Assembly: GCF_000188015.2 (NCBI RefSeq)
Contig: NZ_AEUX02000007.1
Coordinates: forward strand, 434,001-498,000
Direction: 5' to 3'
DNA from: Streptococcus ictaluri 707-05
GTDB lineage: Bacteria > Bacillota > Bacilli > Lactobacillales > Streptococcaceae
Length of the DNA: 64,000 nucleotides
Positions 1 through 8,777 of the stretch are shown in pieces. Below the pieces are notes generated by a model, which was not told where the DNA came from, made no database searches, and saw nothing but the letters and a program-made list of their open reading frames with translations. Position numbers and translations under genes: made by a program. Numbering within the stretch: position 1 is the first letter of the stretch; the number at the start of each line of letters is the position of its first letter.

Positions 1-105
1 AGTGGTCAATTTAAAGCAGGACAAGCAGATGGTAAAGGTGTTTTAAAGGCAAAAAATGCAAAGGTCTATAAAGGGACCTTTAAACAGGGGATATTTCAAA
101 AATGA
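1..105 (+). CDS. MORN-repeat protein, C-terminal fragment
   Basis: The window opens inside a gene. Frame 1 reads to a TGA at 103-105 and gives about 34 residues with repeated G-x-F-K / G-x-G-x-L-K / Y-K-G-T-F-K patterns, which are MORN-repeat signatures. MORN proteins are usually surface- or membrane-associated scaffolds; this one's function cannot be told from the tail. Its stop overlaps the start of the acyltransferase gene (ATGA at 102-105), so the two are probably translationally coupled and act together at the cell envelope (inference). Confidence 0.6.
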   Translation, partial: SGQFKAGQADGKGVLKAKNAKVYKGTFKQGIFQK

Positions 106-1880
106 GAATAAAATGGTTTTCGTTTGTTAGGGTAACAGGGTTATTGCTTGTTTTACTCTACCACTTTTTTCAACATCATTTTTCAGGAGGATTTATAGGT
201 GTCGATGTTTTCTTCACCTTTTCAGGTTATCTGATTACAGCCTTACTTATTGATGAGTACACAAGTAGAGAAACGATAGATATTATTAGCTTTTTAAGAC
301 GACGTTTCTATCGTGTTGTGCCACCGCTTGTTCTCATGATTTTGGTAACGATTCCCTTTACCTTTTTGGTTAAAAGTGATTTTATTGCAGGTTTAGGCAA
401 TCAAATCGCAGCAGTCTTGGGATTTACTACCAATTTTTATGAAATCTTAACCGGTAGTAGCTATGAAAGTCAATTTATCCCTCATCTTTTTGTGCACACG
501 TGGAGTTTAGCCATTGAGGTTCACTTCTATTTAATCTGGGGACTTTTGATTTGGTTATTAGCTAAGAAAAATTACACTCATAAGCAATTCAGAGGTATTA
601 TTTTTCTCATTTCTTCTGGTATTTTTGCGGTTAGTTTTTTAAGTATGTTCATTAGAGCATTCTTTGTTTCAAACTTTTCTTTGATTTACTTTTCGACTTT
701 CTCACATAGTTTTCCATTTTTCTTAGGAGCTATGTTTGCCACTATGACAGGCATAAAAGATACCACTATCCGCTTTCAAAAGAATGTTCGCCTATGGCCA
801 AGAAAACATGTTATTGCTGTTTTAGTAGGCTCATTTGCACTACTTTTCTTGTTGACGCTAAGTTTAGATTTCAATAATATTGTTACTTATTTGTTTGGTT
901 TTGTATTGTCAAGTTTGTTTACTTCAATTATGATTTATTCAGCTAGAGTTTTAAATGATCAAACACCAGAGTGGCAAGAACCTCTTGTGGTAACTTATCT
1001 TGCTGATATTAGTTATGGTATTTATCTCTTCCATTGGCCTTTTTACATCATCTTTACTCAATTGATGCCAAACTGGTTAGCTGTGTTGTTAACGACCTTC
1101 TTTTCAGTTCTGTTTGCGACGCTTTCTTATTATGTGATTGAGCCAATGATACAAGCTAAACAACCTAAGTTACTTGGGTTAGAGATTGACTTGTCGCCCT
1201 ATATGAAGTGGTTTGCGGCTCTTGCATTGGCCTTGTCTGTCTTGACAATTACGACTTGCTTTGTGGCACCTACCGTTGGAAAATTTGAGAAAGAGCTTTT
1301 AGTAGGATCGCTACAACAAGCTCAGTCTAATATCAATCGTACCCATACTTTAGCGGCAGGGGATGCTAATGCTTTAAGTGATGTTAGTGTTATTGGTGAC
1401 TCGGTGGCACTTCGCTCTAGTGCTTCCTTTTCAGCTTTGATGCCAGCAACGCAAGTTGATGCTGCGGTAAGTCGTAACTTTAGTGATGCTTATGAACTAT
1501 TTAACAACCATATTCAATCACAGACTCTTTCTAAGACCGTAGTACTAGCAGTTGGGGTAAACTCTTTAGATAATTATGGGCAACGTGTACAAGATTTTAT
1601 TGATGCCTTGCCAAAAGGCCATCGCTTAGTTCTTGTGACACCTTATAATGCTAAAAATGCTGCTCAAGTAGCAGAGGCACGTGATTATGCAGTGACTTTA
1701 CCGAAAAAATACTCTTATGTGACTATCGCTGACTGGTATAAGGTTGCTATTGAGAATCCAGATATCTGGTATGGTACGGACGGTGTCCATTATAGTGACA
1801 CGGATACTAAGGGAGCTGATTTATATGTCTCAACTATTCAAGCAGCTGTAGAAAGAGCAGCTAAAAAATCTGCTAAATAA
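102..1880 (+). CDS. OatA-like membrane O-acyltransferase with SGNH domain
   Basis: The 592-residue protein has the two-part layout of peptidoglycan or cell-wall O-acetyltransferases. The N-terminal acyltransferase-3 domain (about 1-390) has many hydrophobic helices and the motifs LYHFFQHH and FIGVDVFFTFSGYLIT. The extracellular SGNH/GDSL-type domain (about 400-590) has VIGDSVALRSS as the Ser block and DGVHYS as the Asp-His block. It would move acetyl groups across the membrane onto a wall polymer; the acceptor (peptidoglycan muramic acid or another glycan) cannot be decided here. It overlaps the MORN gene by 4 bases and is followed by a terminator. Length and motifs look intact. Confidence 0.85.
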   Translation: MRIKWFSFVRVTGLLLVLLYHFFQHHFSGGFIGVDVFFTFSGYLITALLIDEYTSRETIDIISFLRRRFYRVVPPLVLMILVTIPFTFLVKSDFIAGLGNQIAAVLGFTTNFYEILTGSSYESQFIPHLFVHTWSLAIEVHFYLIWGLLIWLLAKKNYTHKQFRGIIFLISSGIFAVSFLSMFIRAFFVSNFSLIYFSTFSHSFPFFLGAMFATMTGIKDTTIRFQKNVRLWPRKHVIAVLVGSFALLFLLTLSLDFNNIVTYLFGFVLSSLFTSIMIYSARVLNDQTPEWQEPLVVTYLADISYGIYLFHWPFYIIFTQLMPNWLAVLLTTFFSVLFATLSYYVIEPMIQAKQPKLLGLEIDLSPYMKWFAALALALSVLTITTCFVAPTVGKFEKELLVGSLQQAQSNINRTHTLAAGDANALSDVSVIGDSVALRSSASFSALMPATQVDAAVSRNFSDAYELFNNHIQSQTLSKTVVLAVGVNSLDNYGQRVQDFIDALPKGHRLVLVTPYNAKNAAQVAEARDYAVTLPKKYSYVTIADWYKVAIENPDIWYGTDGVHYSDTDTKGADLYVSTIQAAVERAAKKSAK

Positions 1881-1902
1881 GACCGAGAGGTCTTATTTTT
1901 TT
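1876..1902 (+). terminator. Rho-independent terminator after acyltransferase
   Basis: A 9-bp stem (AATAAGACC / GGTCTTATT, loop GAGA) overlaps the stop codon and runs straight into a T tract. It closes the MORN-acyltransferase unit before adhE. Confidence 0.85.
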
Positions 1903-1959
1903 GCAATGTTCTAATCTGAGTAAGGACTAAAAAAGTTTGAAAAAAAGTTCACAATTTTA

Positions 1960-1997
1960 TTGTGAAACTATTTACAAACTCCAAAAAATGATATAAT
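1960..1997 (+). promoter_or_regulatory. adhE promoter with Rex-like operator
   Basis: TTGTGAAACTATTTACAA (1960-1977) matches the Rex redox-sensor palindrome (TTGTGAA-N-TTCACAA type) with one weak position. It covers the likely -35 TTTACA (1971-1976); the -10 is TATAAT (1992-1997), with a short 15-base spacer. A second inverted repeat, TTCACAATTTTATTGTGAA, overlaps it on the left. Rex is a known NADH-responsive repressor of adhE in streptococci and other Firmicutes; that it acts here is inference. Confidence 0.7.
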
Positions 1998-2053
1998 AAT
2001 CTTGTAAATAATTTTGCGAAACATTTAACAAACAGTTTCTAGAGGAGAATCAT

Positions 2054-4702
2054 ATGGCTGAACAAAACCTAACACCAGAACAAAGGATGCAAGCAGCACA
2101 AGTACATGTTGATGGACTTGTTCAAAAAGGCTTGGTGGCTTTAGACGAATTCCGTCAATTAAACCAAGAACAAGTGGACTACATTGTGGCAAAAGCTTCT
2201 GTTGCAGCACTTGATGCCCACGGTATCTTGGCTATGCATGCTTTTGAAGAAACTGGTCGTGGTGTGTTTGAAGATAAAGCTACTAAAAATCTTTTTGCTT
2301 GTGAGCACGTAGTTAATAACATGCGCGGTGTAAAAACTGTTGGTGTTATCGAAGATGATCCTATCACAGGACTTACTAAAATTGCTGAACCAGTCGGTGT
2401 TATCTGTGGAGTTACACCAACAACTAACCCAACTTCTACAGCAATCTTTAAATCATTGATTGCCCTTAAAACACGTAATCCAATCGTATTTGGTTTCCAT
2501 CCATCAGCTCAAGAATCATCAGCTCATGCGGCACAAATTGTTCGTGATGCGGCTATTGCTGCCGGTGCTCCTGAAAACTGTATCCAATGGATTTCAGAGC
2601 CATCTATGGAAGCAACTGGTGCTTTGATGAATCATGATGGTATTGCAACAATCCTTGCTACAGGTGGTAATGCCATGGTTCGTGCGGCTTACTCATGTGG
2701 TAAACCTGCTCTTGGTGTGGGTGCTGGTAACGTCCCTGCCTACATTGAAAAATCAGCTGATATCCGTCAAGCTGCTCATGATATTGTTATGTCTAAATCA
2801 TTTGACAATGGTATGGTTTGTGCGTCAGAACAAGCAGTTATCGTTGACAAAGAAATCTACAACGACTTTATCGAAGAATTCAAATCTTACAAAACTTACT
2901 TTGTTAATAAAAAAGAAAAAGCTCTTCTTGAAGAATTCTGTTTTGGTTCAAAAGCAAACAGTGAAAACTGTGCTGGTGCTAAACTAAACGCAGATATCGT
3001 TGGTAAACCAGCAACTTGGATTGCAGAACAAGCAGGCTTTAAAGTTCCAGAAGGAACTAATATTCTTGCAGCAGAATGTGCTGAAGTTGGTGTTAATGAA
3101 CCATTAACACGTGAAAAATTATCTCCAGTTATTGCAGTTCTTAAAGCTGATGATGTTGAAGATGGTCTTAAAAAAGCTCGCCAAATGGTTGAATTTAACG
3201 GACTTGGGCACTCAGCTGCTATCCATACTAAAGATGAAGAGCTTGCTAAACGTTTCGGTACTGAAATGAAAGCAATGCGTATCATCTGGAATTCTCCATC
3301 TACGTTTGGTGGTATCGGTGACGTTTACAATGCCTTCATTCCATCATTAACACTTGGTTGTGGTTCATATGGACGTAACTCAGTTGGTGATAACGTTAGT
3401 GCTATCAACCTTCTTAACATCAAGAAAGTAGGGAAACGTAGAAATAATATGCAATGGTTTAAAGTTCCTTCAAAAATTTACTTCGAGCGCAATTCAATTC
3501 AATACCTTCAAACATGTGAAGGTATGGAACGTGTTATGATCGTTACTGACAAATCCATCGAAAAACTTGGTTTTGTTCAACGTGTTATCGACCAATTGAA
3601 CCTTCGTAACAATAAAGTTGCGATTCAAATCTTCTCAGATGTTGAGCCAGATCCAGATATCACAACTGTTCAACGTGGTGCACAAGTGATGCGTGCTTTT
3701 GAACCAGATACAATTATTGCTCTTGGTGGTGGTTCTCCAATGGATGCGGCTAAAATCATGTGGCTCTTCTACGAACAACCAGAAGTTGACTTCCGTGACC
3801 TTGTCCAAAAATTCATGGATATCCGTAAACGTGCCTTCAAATTCCCTGCACTTGGTAAAAAAGCGAAATACATCGGTATTCCAACAACTTCAGGTACTGG
3901 TTCAGAAGTAACACCATTTGCCGTTGTTTCTGATAAAGCAAACAACCGTAAATACCCACTTGCTGACTACTCATTGACACCAACACTTGCAATTGTTGAC
4001 CCTGCATTGGTTGAATCTGTTCCAGGTTTCATTGCAGCAGATACAGGTATGGACGTCCTTACTCATGCTACTGAAGCTTATACGTCTAACTTTGCTAATG
4101 ACTATACTGATGGACTTGCGCTTCAAGCAATCAAACTTGTCTTTGATTACCTTAAAAAATCAGTGCTTGACAATGATGTGGAAGCTCGTGAAAAAATGCA
4201 TAACGCTTCTACAATGGCAGGTATGGCCTTTGCCAACGCCTTCCTTGGTATGAGCCACTCTATGGCTCACAAAATTGGTGGGGCTCACCACACTGTTCAC
4301 GGTCGTACAAATGCTATCTTGCTTCCATATGTTATCCGTTACAATGGTACTCGTCCAAGCAAAACAACTACTTGGCCAAAATACAACTACTGGAAAGCTG
4401 ATGAAAAATTCCAAGACATCGCTCGTATGTTAGGATTACCAGCATCTACTCCAGAAGAAGCTGTACAATCATATGCTAAAGCCGTTTATGATCTTGGTGT
4501 TGCTGTTGGAATCAAGATGAACTTCAAAGATCAAGGGATCGATGAAAAAGTTTGGATGGATAGCTTACATGAAGTTGCTCTTCTTGCTTACGAAGACCAA
4601 TGCTCACCAGCTAACCCACGCTTACCAATGGTAGCTGACATGGAAGAAATCATGGCTGATGCTTACTATGGTTATGCAGAACGTCCAGGACGCTTAAAAT
4701 AA
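2054..4702 (+). CDS. adhE: Bifunctional acetaldehyde-CoA/alcohol dehydrogenase AdhE
   Basis: The 882-residue cytoplasmic fusion enzyme converts acetyl-CoA to acetaldehyde and then ethanol, using two NADH in mixed-acid fermentation. The N-terminal aldehyde dehydrogenase domain (about 1-450) contains FDNGMVCASEQ with the catalytic Cys. The C-terminal iron-dependent alcohol dehydrogenase domain (about 470-882) has the NAD-binding GGGSPMDAAK, and the metal-ligand region with HSMAHKIGG and HGRTNAILLP. Length is normal for the family and no lesion is seen. The start is set by AGAGGAG eight bases upstream. A Rex-like site precedes it and a strong terminator follows, so it is monocistronic. Confidence 0.97.
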   Translation: MAEQNLTPEQRMQAAQVHVDGLVQKGLVALDEFRQLNQEQVDYIVAKASVAALDAHGILAMHAFEETGRGVFEDKATKNLFACEHVVNNMRGVKTVGVIEDDPITGLTKIAEPVGVICGVTPTTNPTSTAIFKSLIALKTRNPIVFGFHPSAQESSAHAAQIVRDAAIAAGAPENCIQWISEPSMEATGALMNHDGIATILATGGNAMVRAAYSCGKPALGVGAGNVPAYIEKSADIRQAAHDIVMSKSFDNGMVCASEQAVIVDKEIYNDFIEEFKSYKTYFVNKKEKALLEEFCFGSKANSENCAGAKLNADIVGKPATWIAEQAGFKVPEGTNILAAECAEVGVNEPLTREKLSPVIAVLKADDVEDGLKKARQMVEFNGLGHSAAIHTKDEELAKRFGTEMKAMRIIWNSPSTFGGIGDVYNAFIPSLTLGCGSYGRNSVGDNVSAINLLNIKKVGKRRNNMQWFKVPSKIYFERNSIQYLQTCEGMERVMIVTDKSIEKLGFVQRVIDQLNLRNNKVAIQIFSDVEPDPDITTVQRGAQVMRAFEPDTIIALGGGSPMDAAKIMWLFYEQPEVDFRDLVQKFMDIRKRAFKFPALGKKAKYIGIPTTSGTGSEVTPFAVVSDKANNRKYPLADYSLTPTLAIVDPALVESVPGFIAADTGMDVLTHATEAYTSNFANDYTDGLALQAIKLVFDYLKKSVLDNDVEAREKMHNASTMAGMAFANAFLGMSHSMAHKIGGAHHTVHGRTNAILLPYVIRYNGTRPSKTTTWPKYNYWKADEKFQDIARMLGLPASTPEEAVQSYAKAVYDLGVAVGIKMNFKDQGIDEKVWMDSLHEVALLAYEDQCSPANPRLPMVADMEEIMADAYYGYAERPGRLK

Positions 4703-4714
4703 GATGTGATGTAA

Positions 4715-4742
4715 AGGAGTAGGATTTCCTACTCCTTTTTTG
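4715..4742 (+). terminator. Terminator after adhE
   Basis: A 9-bp perfect stem AGGAGTAGG / CCTACTCCT with loop ATTT is followed by a T run. Confidence 0.92.
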
Positions 4743-4808
4743 TGGATTTCAAAAAGTTAACTGATTAATTAAATTGCAAATTTTTTTTGAGAAAAGTAAG
4801 AAATTTGT

Positions 4809-4858
4809 TTGACAAACATGATAGTGAATTGTACAATATTGCGTAGAAAACGGTTACA
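4809..4858 (+). promoter_or_regulatory. adhP promoter with cre site at the start point
   Basis: The -35 TTGACA (4809-4814) and -10 TACAAT (4832-4837) are 17 bases apart, near consensus. AGAAAACGGTTACA (4845-4858) matches the CcpA cre consensus TGWAANCGNTNWCA at 13 of 14 positions and lies on the expected transcription start. Catabolite repression of adhP by roadblock or exclusion is therefore predicted. Confidence 0.75.
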
Positions 4859-4889
4859 ATTCTAATATTTGATCCTTTTGGAGGTATAT

Positions 4890-5909
4890 ATGAAAGCTGT
4901 TGTTGTCAATGAGACCAGTTCTGGTGTTGAGGTGATTGATTGTCAAAAACCAAAACCAGCTTATGGTCAAGCTCTTGTAAAAGTAGAGTATTGTGGTGTT
5001 TGTCATACGGATTTGCACGTTGCTCATGGCGATTTTGGGGAGGTTCCTGGTCGTATTCTTGGGCATGAGGGTATTGGAATCGTCGAGGAATTAGGTGAGG
5101 GAGTCACTTCTCTTAAGATTGGAGATCGGGTTTCTATCGCTTGGTTTTTTGAAGGATGTGGTTACTGTGAGTATTGCACAACTGGTCGCGAGACCCTCTG
5201 CCGTTCGGTGAAAAATGCAGGCTATTCTGTTGATGGCGGAATGAGTGAGTATGCTCTTGTTACTGCTGACTATGCTGTCAAAGTTCTTGATAGTTTAGAT
5301 TCGGCTCAAGCTTCTTCCATAACATGTGCGGGAGTGACTACCTATAAAGCGATTAAAGAATCAGATGCTGCACCTGGTCAATGGATTGTTGTCTTCGGAG
5401 CAGGAGGGTTAGGAAACCTAGCTGTACAATATGCTAAAAAAGTCTTCAATGCTCATGTAGTAGCGGTTGATATTAATAATGATAAATTAGAGTTAGCTAA
5501 AAAACTTGGCGCTGATATTGTTGTTAATGGGAAAGAAGTTGAAGATGTCGCTGCCTTTATTCAAGAAAAAACGGGTGGTTGTCATGGGGCAGTGGTCACA
5601 GCCGTTTCTAAGGTAGCTTTTAATCAAGCTATCGACAGTGTTAGGGCTGGTGGTACTGTTGTAGCTGTTGGACTTCCATCTGAGTATATGGAATTATCTA
5701 TTGTTAAAACAGTTTTAGATGGTATTCGAGTAGTCGGATCTCTAGTGGGAACGCGTAAAGATCTGGCGGAGGCTTTTGCTTTTGGGGCAGAAGGCTTAGT
5801 GGTGCCAGTAGTTGAAAAAGTTCCAGTTGATACGGCGCCTCAAGTCTTTGACGAAATGGAAAAAGGATTGATTCAAGGGCGTAAGGTCTTATATTTCACC
5901 TTAGCCTAA
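4890..5909 (+). CDS. adhP: Zinc-dependent alcohol dehydrogenase (AdhP/AdhA type)
   Basis: The 339-residue medium-chain, zinc-dependent alcohol dehydrogenase would interconvert ethanol and acetaldehyde with NAD(H) in the cytoplasm. The catalytic zinc motif is [14 protein letters not shown] with the [10 protein letters not shown] block. The structural zinc lobe is [15 protein letters not shown]. The Rossmann motif is [17 protein letters not shown]. The start is the ATG at 4890, placed by GGAGG a few bases upstream; an in-frame ATG further up (4869) has no such site. It follows adhE with its own promoter and terminator, so fermentation has two separately controlled ethanol enzymes, one Rex-type and one CcpA-type. 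Confidence 0.94.
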   Translation: MKAVVVNETSSGVEVIDCQKPKPAYGQALVKVEYCGVCHTDLHVAHGDFGEVPGRILGHEGIGIVEELGEGVTSLKIGDRVSIAWFFEGCGYCEYCTTGRETLCRSVKNAGYSVDGGMSEYALVTADYAVKVLDSLDSAQASSITCAGVTTYKAIKESDAAPGQWIVVFGAGGLGNLAVQYAKKVFNAHVVAVDINNDKLELAKKLGADIVVNGKEVEDVAAFIQEKTGGCHGAVVTAVSKVAFNQAIDSVRAGGTVVAVGLPSEYMELSIVKTVLDGIRVVGSLVGTRKDLAEAFAFGAEGLVVPVVEKVPVDTAPQVFDEMEKGLIQGRKVLYFTLA

Positions 5910-5917
5910 AAAAGCAA

Positions 5918-5946
5918 AGGAGCTAGGTTATAACTTAGCTCTTTTT
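5918..5946 (+). terminator. Terminator after adhP
   Basis: Inverted repeat GAGCTA-GGTTATAAC-TAGCTC is followed by a T run (5942-5946). The long central part can also pair. Confidence 0.8.
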
Positions 5947-6034
5947 GATTTGTCTTTTTGTGATACAATAATTTGAAGACTAGAAATGTGAGAGAGGCAG
6001 TTTTCTAGTGATTTCTAAAAGATTGGCAGTGTAA

Positions 6035-7342
6035 ATGATAAGAAAAAAGAAAGATATCCTGAGATTAGCCTTACCAGCAATGGTAGAAAACATGTTACAA
6101 ATGCTTATGGGAATGGTAGATAATTACTTAGTGGCCCAGATTAGTCTTGTAGCGGTCTCGGGAGTTTCTATTGCAAATAATATTATTACTATTTATCAAG
6201 CTATTTTCATTGCTTTAGGCGTAGCAGTCTCTAGCTTAATTGCTAGGAGTTTGGGAGAAAATAATCAGCTTAAGCCAGTCAAGTATATGGCTGATGCTAT
6301 TATGGTTACTCTGGGATTTTCAGTGGTGTTAGGACTAATCTCACTTTTTGGTCAAGAAGCCATGCTTAGCTTTCTAGGTGCTGATGCAGCAGTTACGGCT
6401 ATGGGTGGGAGCTATTTAGCTGTTGTAGGTGGTATGATTGTCAGTCTTGGATTATTGACTAGTTTAGGAGCTATTATTCGAGCACAAGGCTTAGCTCGGA
6501 TTCCTATGCGAGTTAGTTTCTTCATTAATCTGCTCAATGCTCTATTATCAGCTCTATCAATTTATGTGTTCAATCTGGGAATTCTAGGAGTAGCTTGGTC
6601 AACAGTTATCTCACGATTTGTTGGGGTTTTACTGTTAGCTTCGTTTCTGCCCTTAAAAGCTATTTGGCAAGAAATGGGTAAGGGACCAATCGATAAAGCG
6701 GTCTTTAGCTTGTCACTTCCCGCAGCTGGTGAACGATTGATGATGCGAGCTGGTGATGTGCTGATTATTGCAATCATTGTCCAATTTGGAACAAAGGTGT
6801 TAGCAGGAAATGCTATTGGAGAAACCTTGACTCAATTTAACTACATGCCTGGGATTGCTATGTCGACAGCAACAGTGATTTTAGTCGCGGGACAATTAGG
6901 GAGTCGGCAACTGCAAGATATGCGAGAAACGATTAGAGAAACCTTCTTTTTGGCGACACTTATGATGTTTGTTATGGCAATAGCAAGCTACCTCGTGGGC
7001 CCAACCTTGATTCCTTTGTTTACAAGAGATTTTCAAGCTCATAGGGCTAGTATGATTGTTCTCCTTTTTTCATTAATTGGAGTTCCTGCAACGGCAGGAA
7101 CCTTGATTTATACGGCTGTCTGGCAGGGCATGGGGAAGGCTCAGTTTCCTTTTTATGCCACTACTGTTGGCATGTGGTTCATTCGTATCATTTTTGGTTA
7201 TATTATTGGTATTGTTTTAGGTTATGGATTAGCAGGAGTTTGGCTAGCTACAGTTTTAGATAATTCGATTCGTTGGTTTTACTTGGCTTATCGTTTTAAA
7301 AAGGAGTATAACTCTCCTTTGAAGAGCATAAGTGACAAGTGA
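6035..7342 (+). CDS. MATE-family multidrug/solute exporter
   Basis: The 435-residue integral membrane protein has about twelve hydrophobic segments and a MATE N-terminus (LALPAMVENMLQMLMGMVDN). This family exchanges cations (H+ or Na+) for drugs or metabolites; the substrate is unknown. The two-fold internal layout is visible, with a second VENML-like start near residue 230 (SLPAAGERLMMRAGD). There is only a weak SD, so translation is probably modest. The gene ends 37 bases before the IS30-family element, and I see no terminator in between, so transcription may run into the IS. Confidence 0.88.
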   Translation: MIRKKKDILRLALPAMVENMLQMLMGMVDNYLVAQISLVAVSGVSIANNIITIYQAIFIALGVAVSSLIARSLGENNQLKPVKYMADAIMVTLGFSVVLGLISLFGQEAMLSFLGADAAVTAMGGSYLAVVGGMIVSLGLLTSLGAIIRAQGLARIPMRVSFFINLLNALLSALSIYVFNLGILGVAWSTVISRFVGVLLLASFLPLKAIWQEMGKGPIDKAVFSLSLPAAGERLMMRAGDVLIIAIIVQFGTKVLAGNAIGETLTQFNYMPGIAMSTATVILVAGQLGSRQLQDMRETIRETFFLATLMMFVMAIASYLVGPTLIPLFTRDFQAHRASMIVLLFSLIGVPATAGTLIYTAVWQGMGKAQFPFYATTVGMWFIRIIFGYIIGIVLGYGLAGVWLATVLDNSIRWFYLAYRFKKEYNSPLKSISDK

Positions 7343-7379
7343 TTAAGGTCTTATTTTTAGGAGAGAAGAAAAAACGCAA

Positions 7380-8532
7380 GTTGTCAAGTCAAGTGCAACC
7401 AGTTCATAGATAACTAGAGTTCCAGATGTTAAGCTGTTCGGGATAGCTCAAACAGGAATTTTGAGGATTGATATTGAAGAAGTCGTCTTGGGCGCTCATT
7501 GATGGCAGTAATATAATTGTCAAGTTCTTCAGAGGTTAGTGGATTAAGTGAGACTCCTTTAGGGACATATTCTCTGAGGAGGCCATTGAAGTTCTCGTTT
7601 TTTCCTCTCTCATGTGAAGAATAGGGATGTGCAAAGTAAACTTCAACAGCTTCTAAGTTTGAGAGTAAACTAAACTCAGAACCATTATCCGCTGTGATGG
7701 ATGCAATAGGATACTGACTGATGAGATGCGTGACAGCACGGTTAATGGTTTGGGACTGCTTGTCTTCTAGCTTAACTCCTAGTGCATAGCGTGTCTGGCG
7801 CTCTACCAAAGTCAACATAACAGCTTCACCTTTGGTTTCTTGCCGAGAACCAAATCAATCTCCCAATGCCCAAATTCAGAACGATCATTAATATATTCTG
7901 GACGTTCTTCGATAGATTTACCTAAAGTCTTCTTATTCGTCTTCATGACTTTCTTAGAACGTTTTCTGATACTAACCATCTTAGGCAAATCGATTGGTTT
8001 AATAGCTAATACCCCCTCTTTGATATAACGATAAATCGTTTTGGTAGAGGGGACGACTTCTTCAGGATGGTTCACTTTGTAAGTCTGAACAAAACTATCC
8101 ACACTATGGAGACGAATGTTAGCCGTCAAGGCAGATTCTAATTGTTCAATGAACCTAGCGGAGCAGTCATTCAACTTGAGATAAGAACTCTTTTGACGAT
8201 TGGTTTCATAGACACGTTGCCCACTATCAGCGAAATAGGCGTTGAAGAAGGTTTGTTTTCCATTCTTATCCTTTACCTGTTCTACTGAACCACGTTTTAT
8301 TTCTCGGCAGATTGTAGAACGGTGACGACCCAAGAGTCGAGCAATCTCAGCGGGTTTCTTTCCCATTTTAAGATAAGCAGCAATTTCACCCCGTTCTGTG
8401 GCTGAAAGATGAGAATAGGATGATTTTCTGGTAGAATTAATGTTGGACATGTTCATCTGCTTTCCATACTGAATTGGGGAATTCTAGTATATCAGACGAA
8501 CATGTCTTTTTTGTTGCACTTCATTTTACAAC
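7380..8532 (-). mobile_element. IS30-family insertion sequence (IS1239-like)
   Basis: The 1153-bp element is bounded by imperfect inverted repeats: GTTGTCAAGTCAAGTGCAAC at 7380-7399 and, as complement, GTTGTAAAATGAAGTGCAAC at 8513-8532 (17 of 20 identical). It carries one broken transposase gene. A 12-base sequence, GAGAAGAAAAAA, occurs on both sides (7363-7374 and 8538-8549), five bases outside each repeat; it may be a target duplication or a purine-rich target. The name IS1239-like rests on family features and host guess, not on a search. Confidence 0.88.
7429..8456 (-). pseudogene. IS30-family transposase, frameshifted
   Basis: Two minus-strand frames make one transposase of about 343 residues. 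The first (8456 to 7812) has the N-terminal helix-turn-helix typical of IS30 (LSATERGEIAAYLKMGKKPA, then RHRSTICREIKRG) and the first catalytic Asp in GHWEIDLVLG. The second (7818 to 7429) carries ITADNGSEF and the N-E pair in HERGKNENFNG. They part in a short A run (plus-strand TTT at 7836-7838): one extra A restores LGKKTKGEAVMLTLVER. The element is therefore probably unable to move alone, unless the base was lost in sequencing or frameshifting occurs. Confidence 0.85.
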
Positions 8533-8572
8533 GCGGGGAGAAGAAAAAAATAAATTTTTTTTGAGAAATAAC

Positions 8573-8601
8573 TTGCATCTCTCTATCAAGTATGATAATA
8601 T
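8573..8601 (+). promoter_or_regulatory. Promoter of the structured RNA
   Basis: TTGCAT (8573-8578) and TAATAT (8596-8601) have an exact 17-base spacer in an A/T-rich context. No reading frame follows on the plus strand. Confidence 0.65.
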
Positions 8602-8607
8602 ATTATC

Positions 8608-8738
8608 AAGTCTGTTTCAGAAAACAGAAACCCAGGTCAAGTAAGTGTTCTCACTTACAATAACACAGTTAATGATGGGGCAACTCAAAGTTAAGAAAAA
8701 GAAAAAGCCTTGCAAGTATTCTTGTAAGGCTTTTTTTG
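8608..8738 (+). ncRNA. Candidate small structured RNA or orphan leader
   Basis: Downstream of the promoter there is no ORF, but there are three clean hairpins. They are TCTGTTT/AAACAGA with loop CAGA (8611-8628), GTAAGTG/CACTTAC with loop TTCT (8641-8658), and a strong terminator (8705-8737). The expected transcript is about 130 nt. It could be a free sRNA, or a ribosomal-protein-type leader cut off from its operon by the rearrangement suggested at the IS. I do not recognise an Rfam family in it. Confidence 0.55.
8705..8737. terminator. Bidirectional terminator
   Basis: A 10-bp stem GCCTTGCAAG / CTTGTAAGGC (one G-U) with loop TATT has T7 on the plus side and A5 before it. It can therefore end the small RNA on the plus strand and treR on the minus strand. 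Confidence 0.85.
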
Positions 8739-8741
8739 TGT

Positions 8742-8777
8742 TTATTTTGCTTATTTTGCTTATTTTGCTTATTTTGC
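8742..8777. repeat. Four tandem copies of a 9-bp unit just after treR stop
   Basis: The unit TTATTTTGC occurs four times without change, plus a partial copy that contains the treR stop. Read in the treR frame each copy is GCA AAA TAA, so treR ends in a chain of five in-frame TAA codons. The tract is a likely slippage hotspot. Confidence 0.9.

Noticed and set aside
2896..3285. Minus-strand ORF of 129 codons inside adhE
   Set aside because: Complementary-frame shadow of a highly codon-biased gene; no SD and no domain sense.
7812..8456. Programmed -1/+1 frameshift in the IS30 transposase
   Set aside because: The family normally encodes one uninterrupted transposase, and there is no slippery heptamer or downstream structure. 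A simple lost base is more likely.
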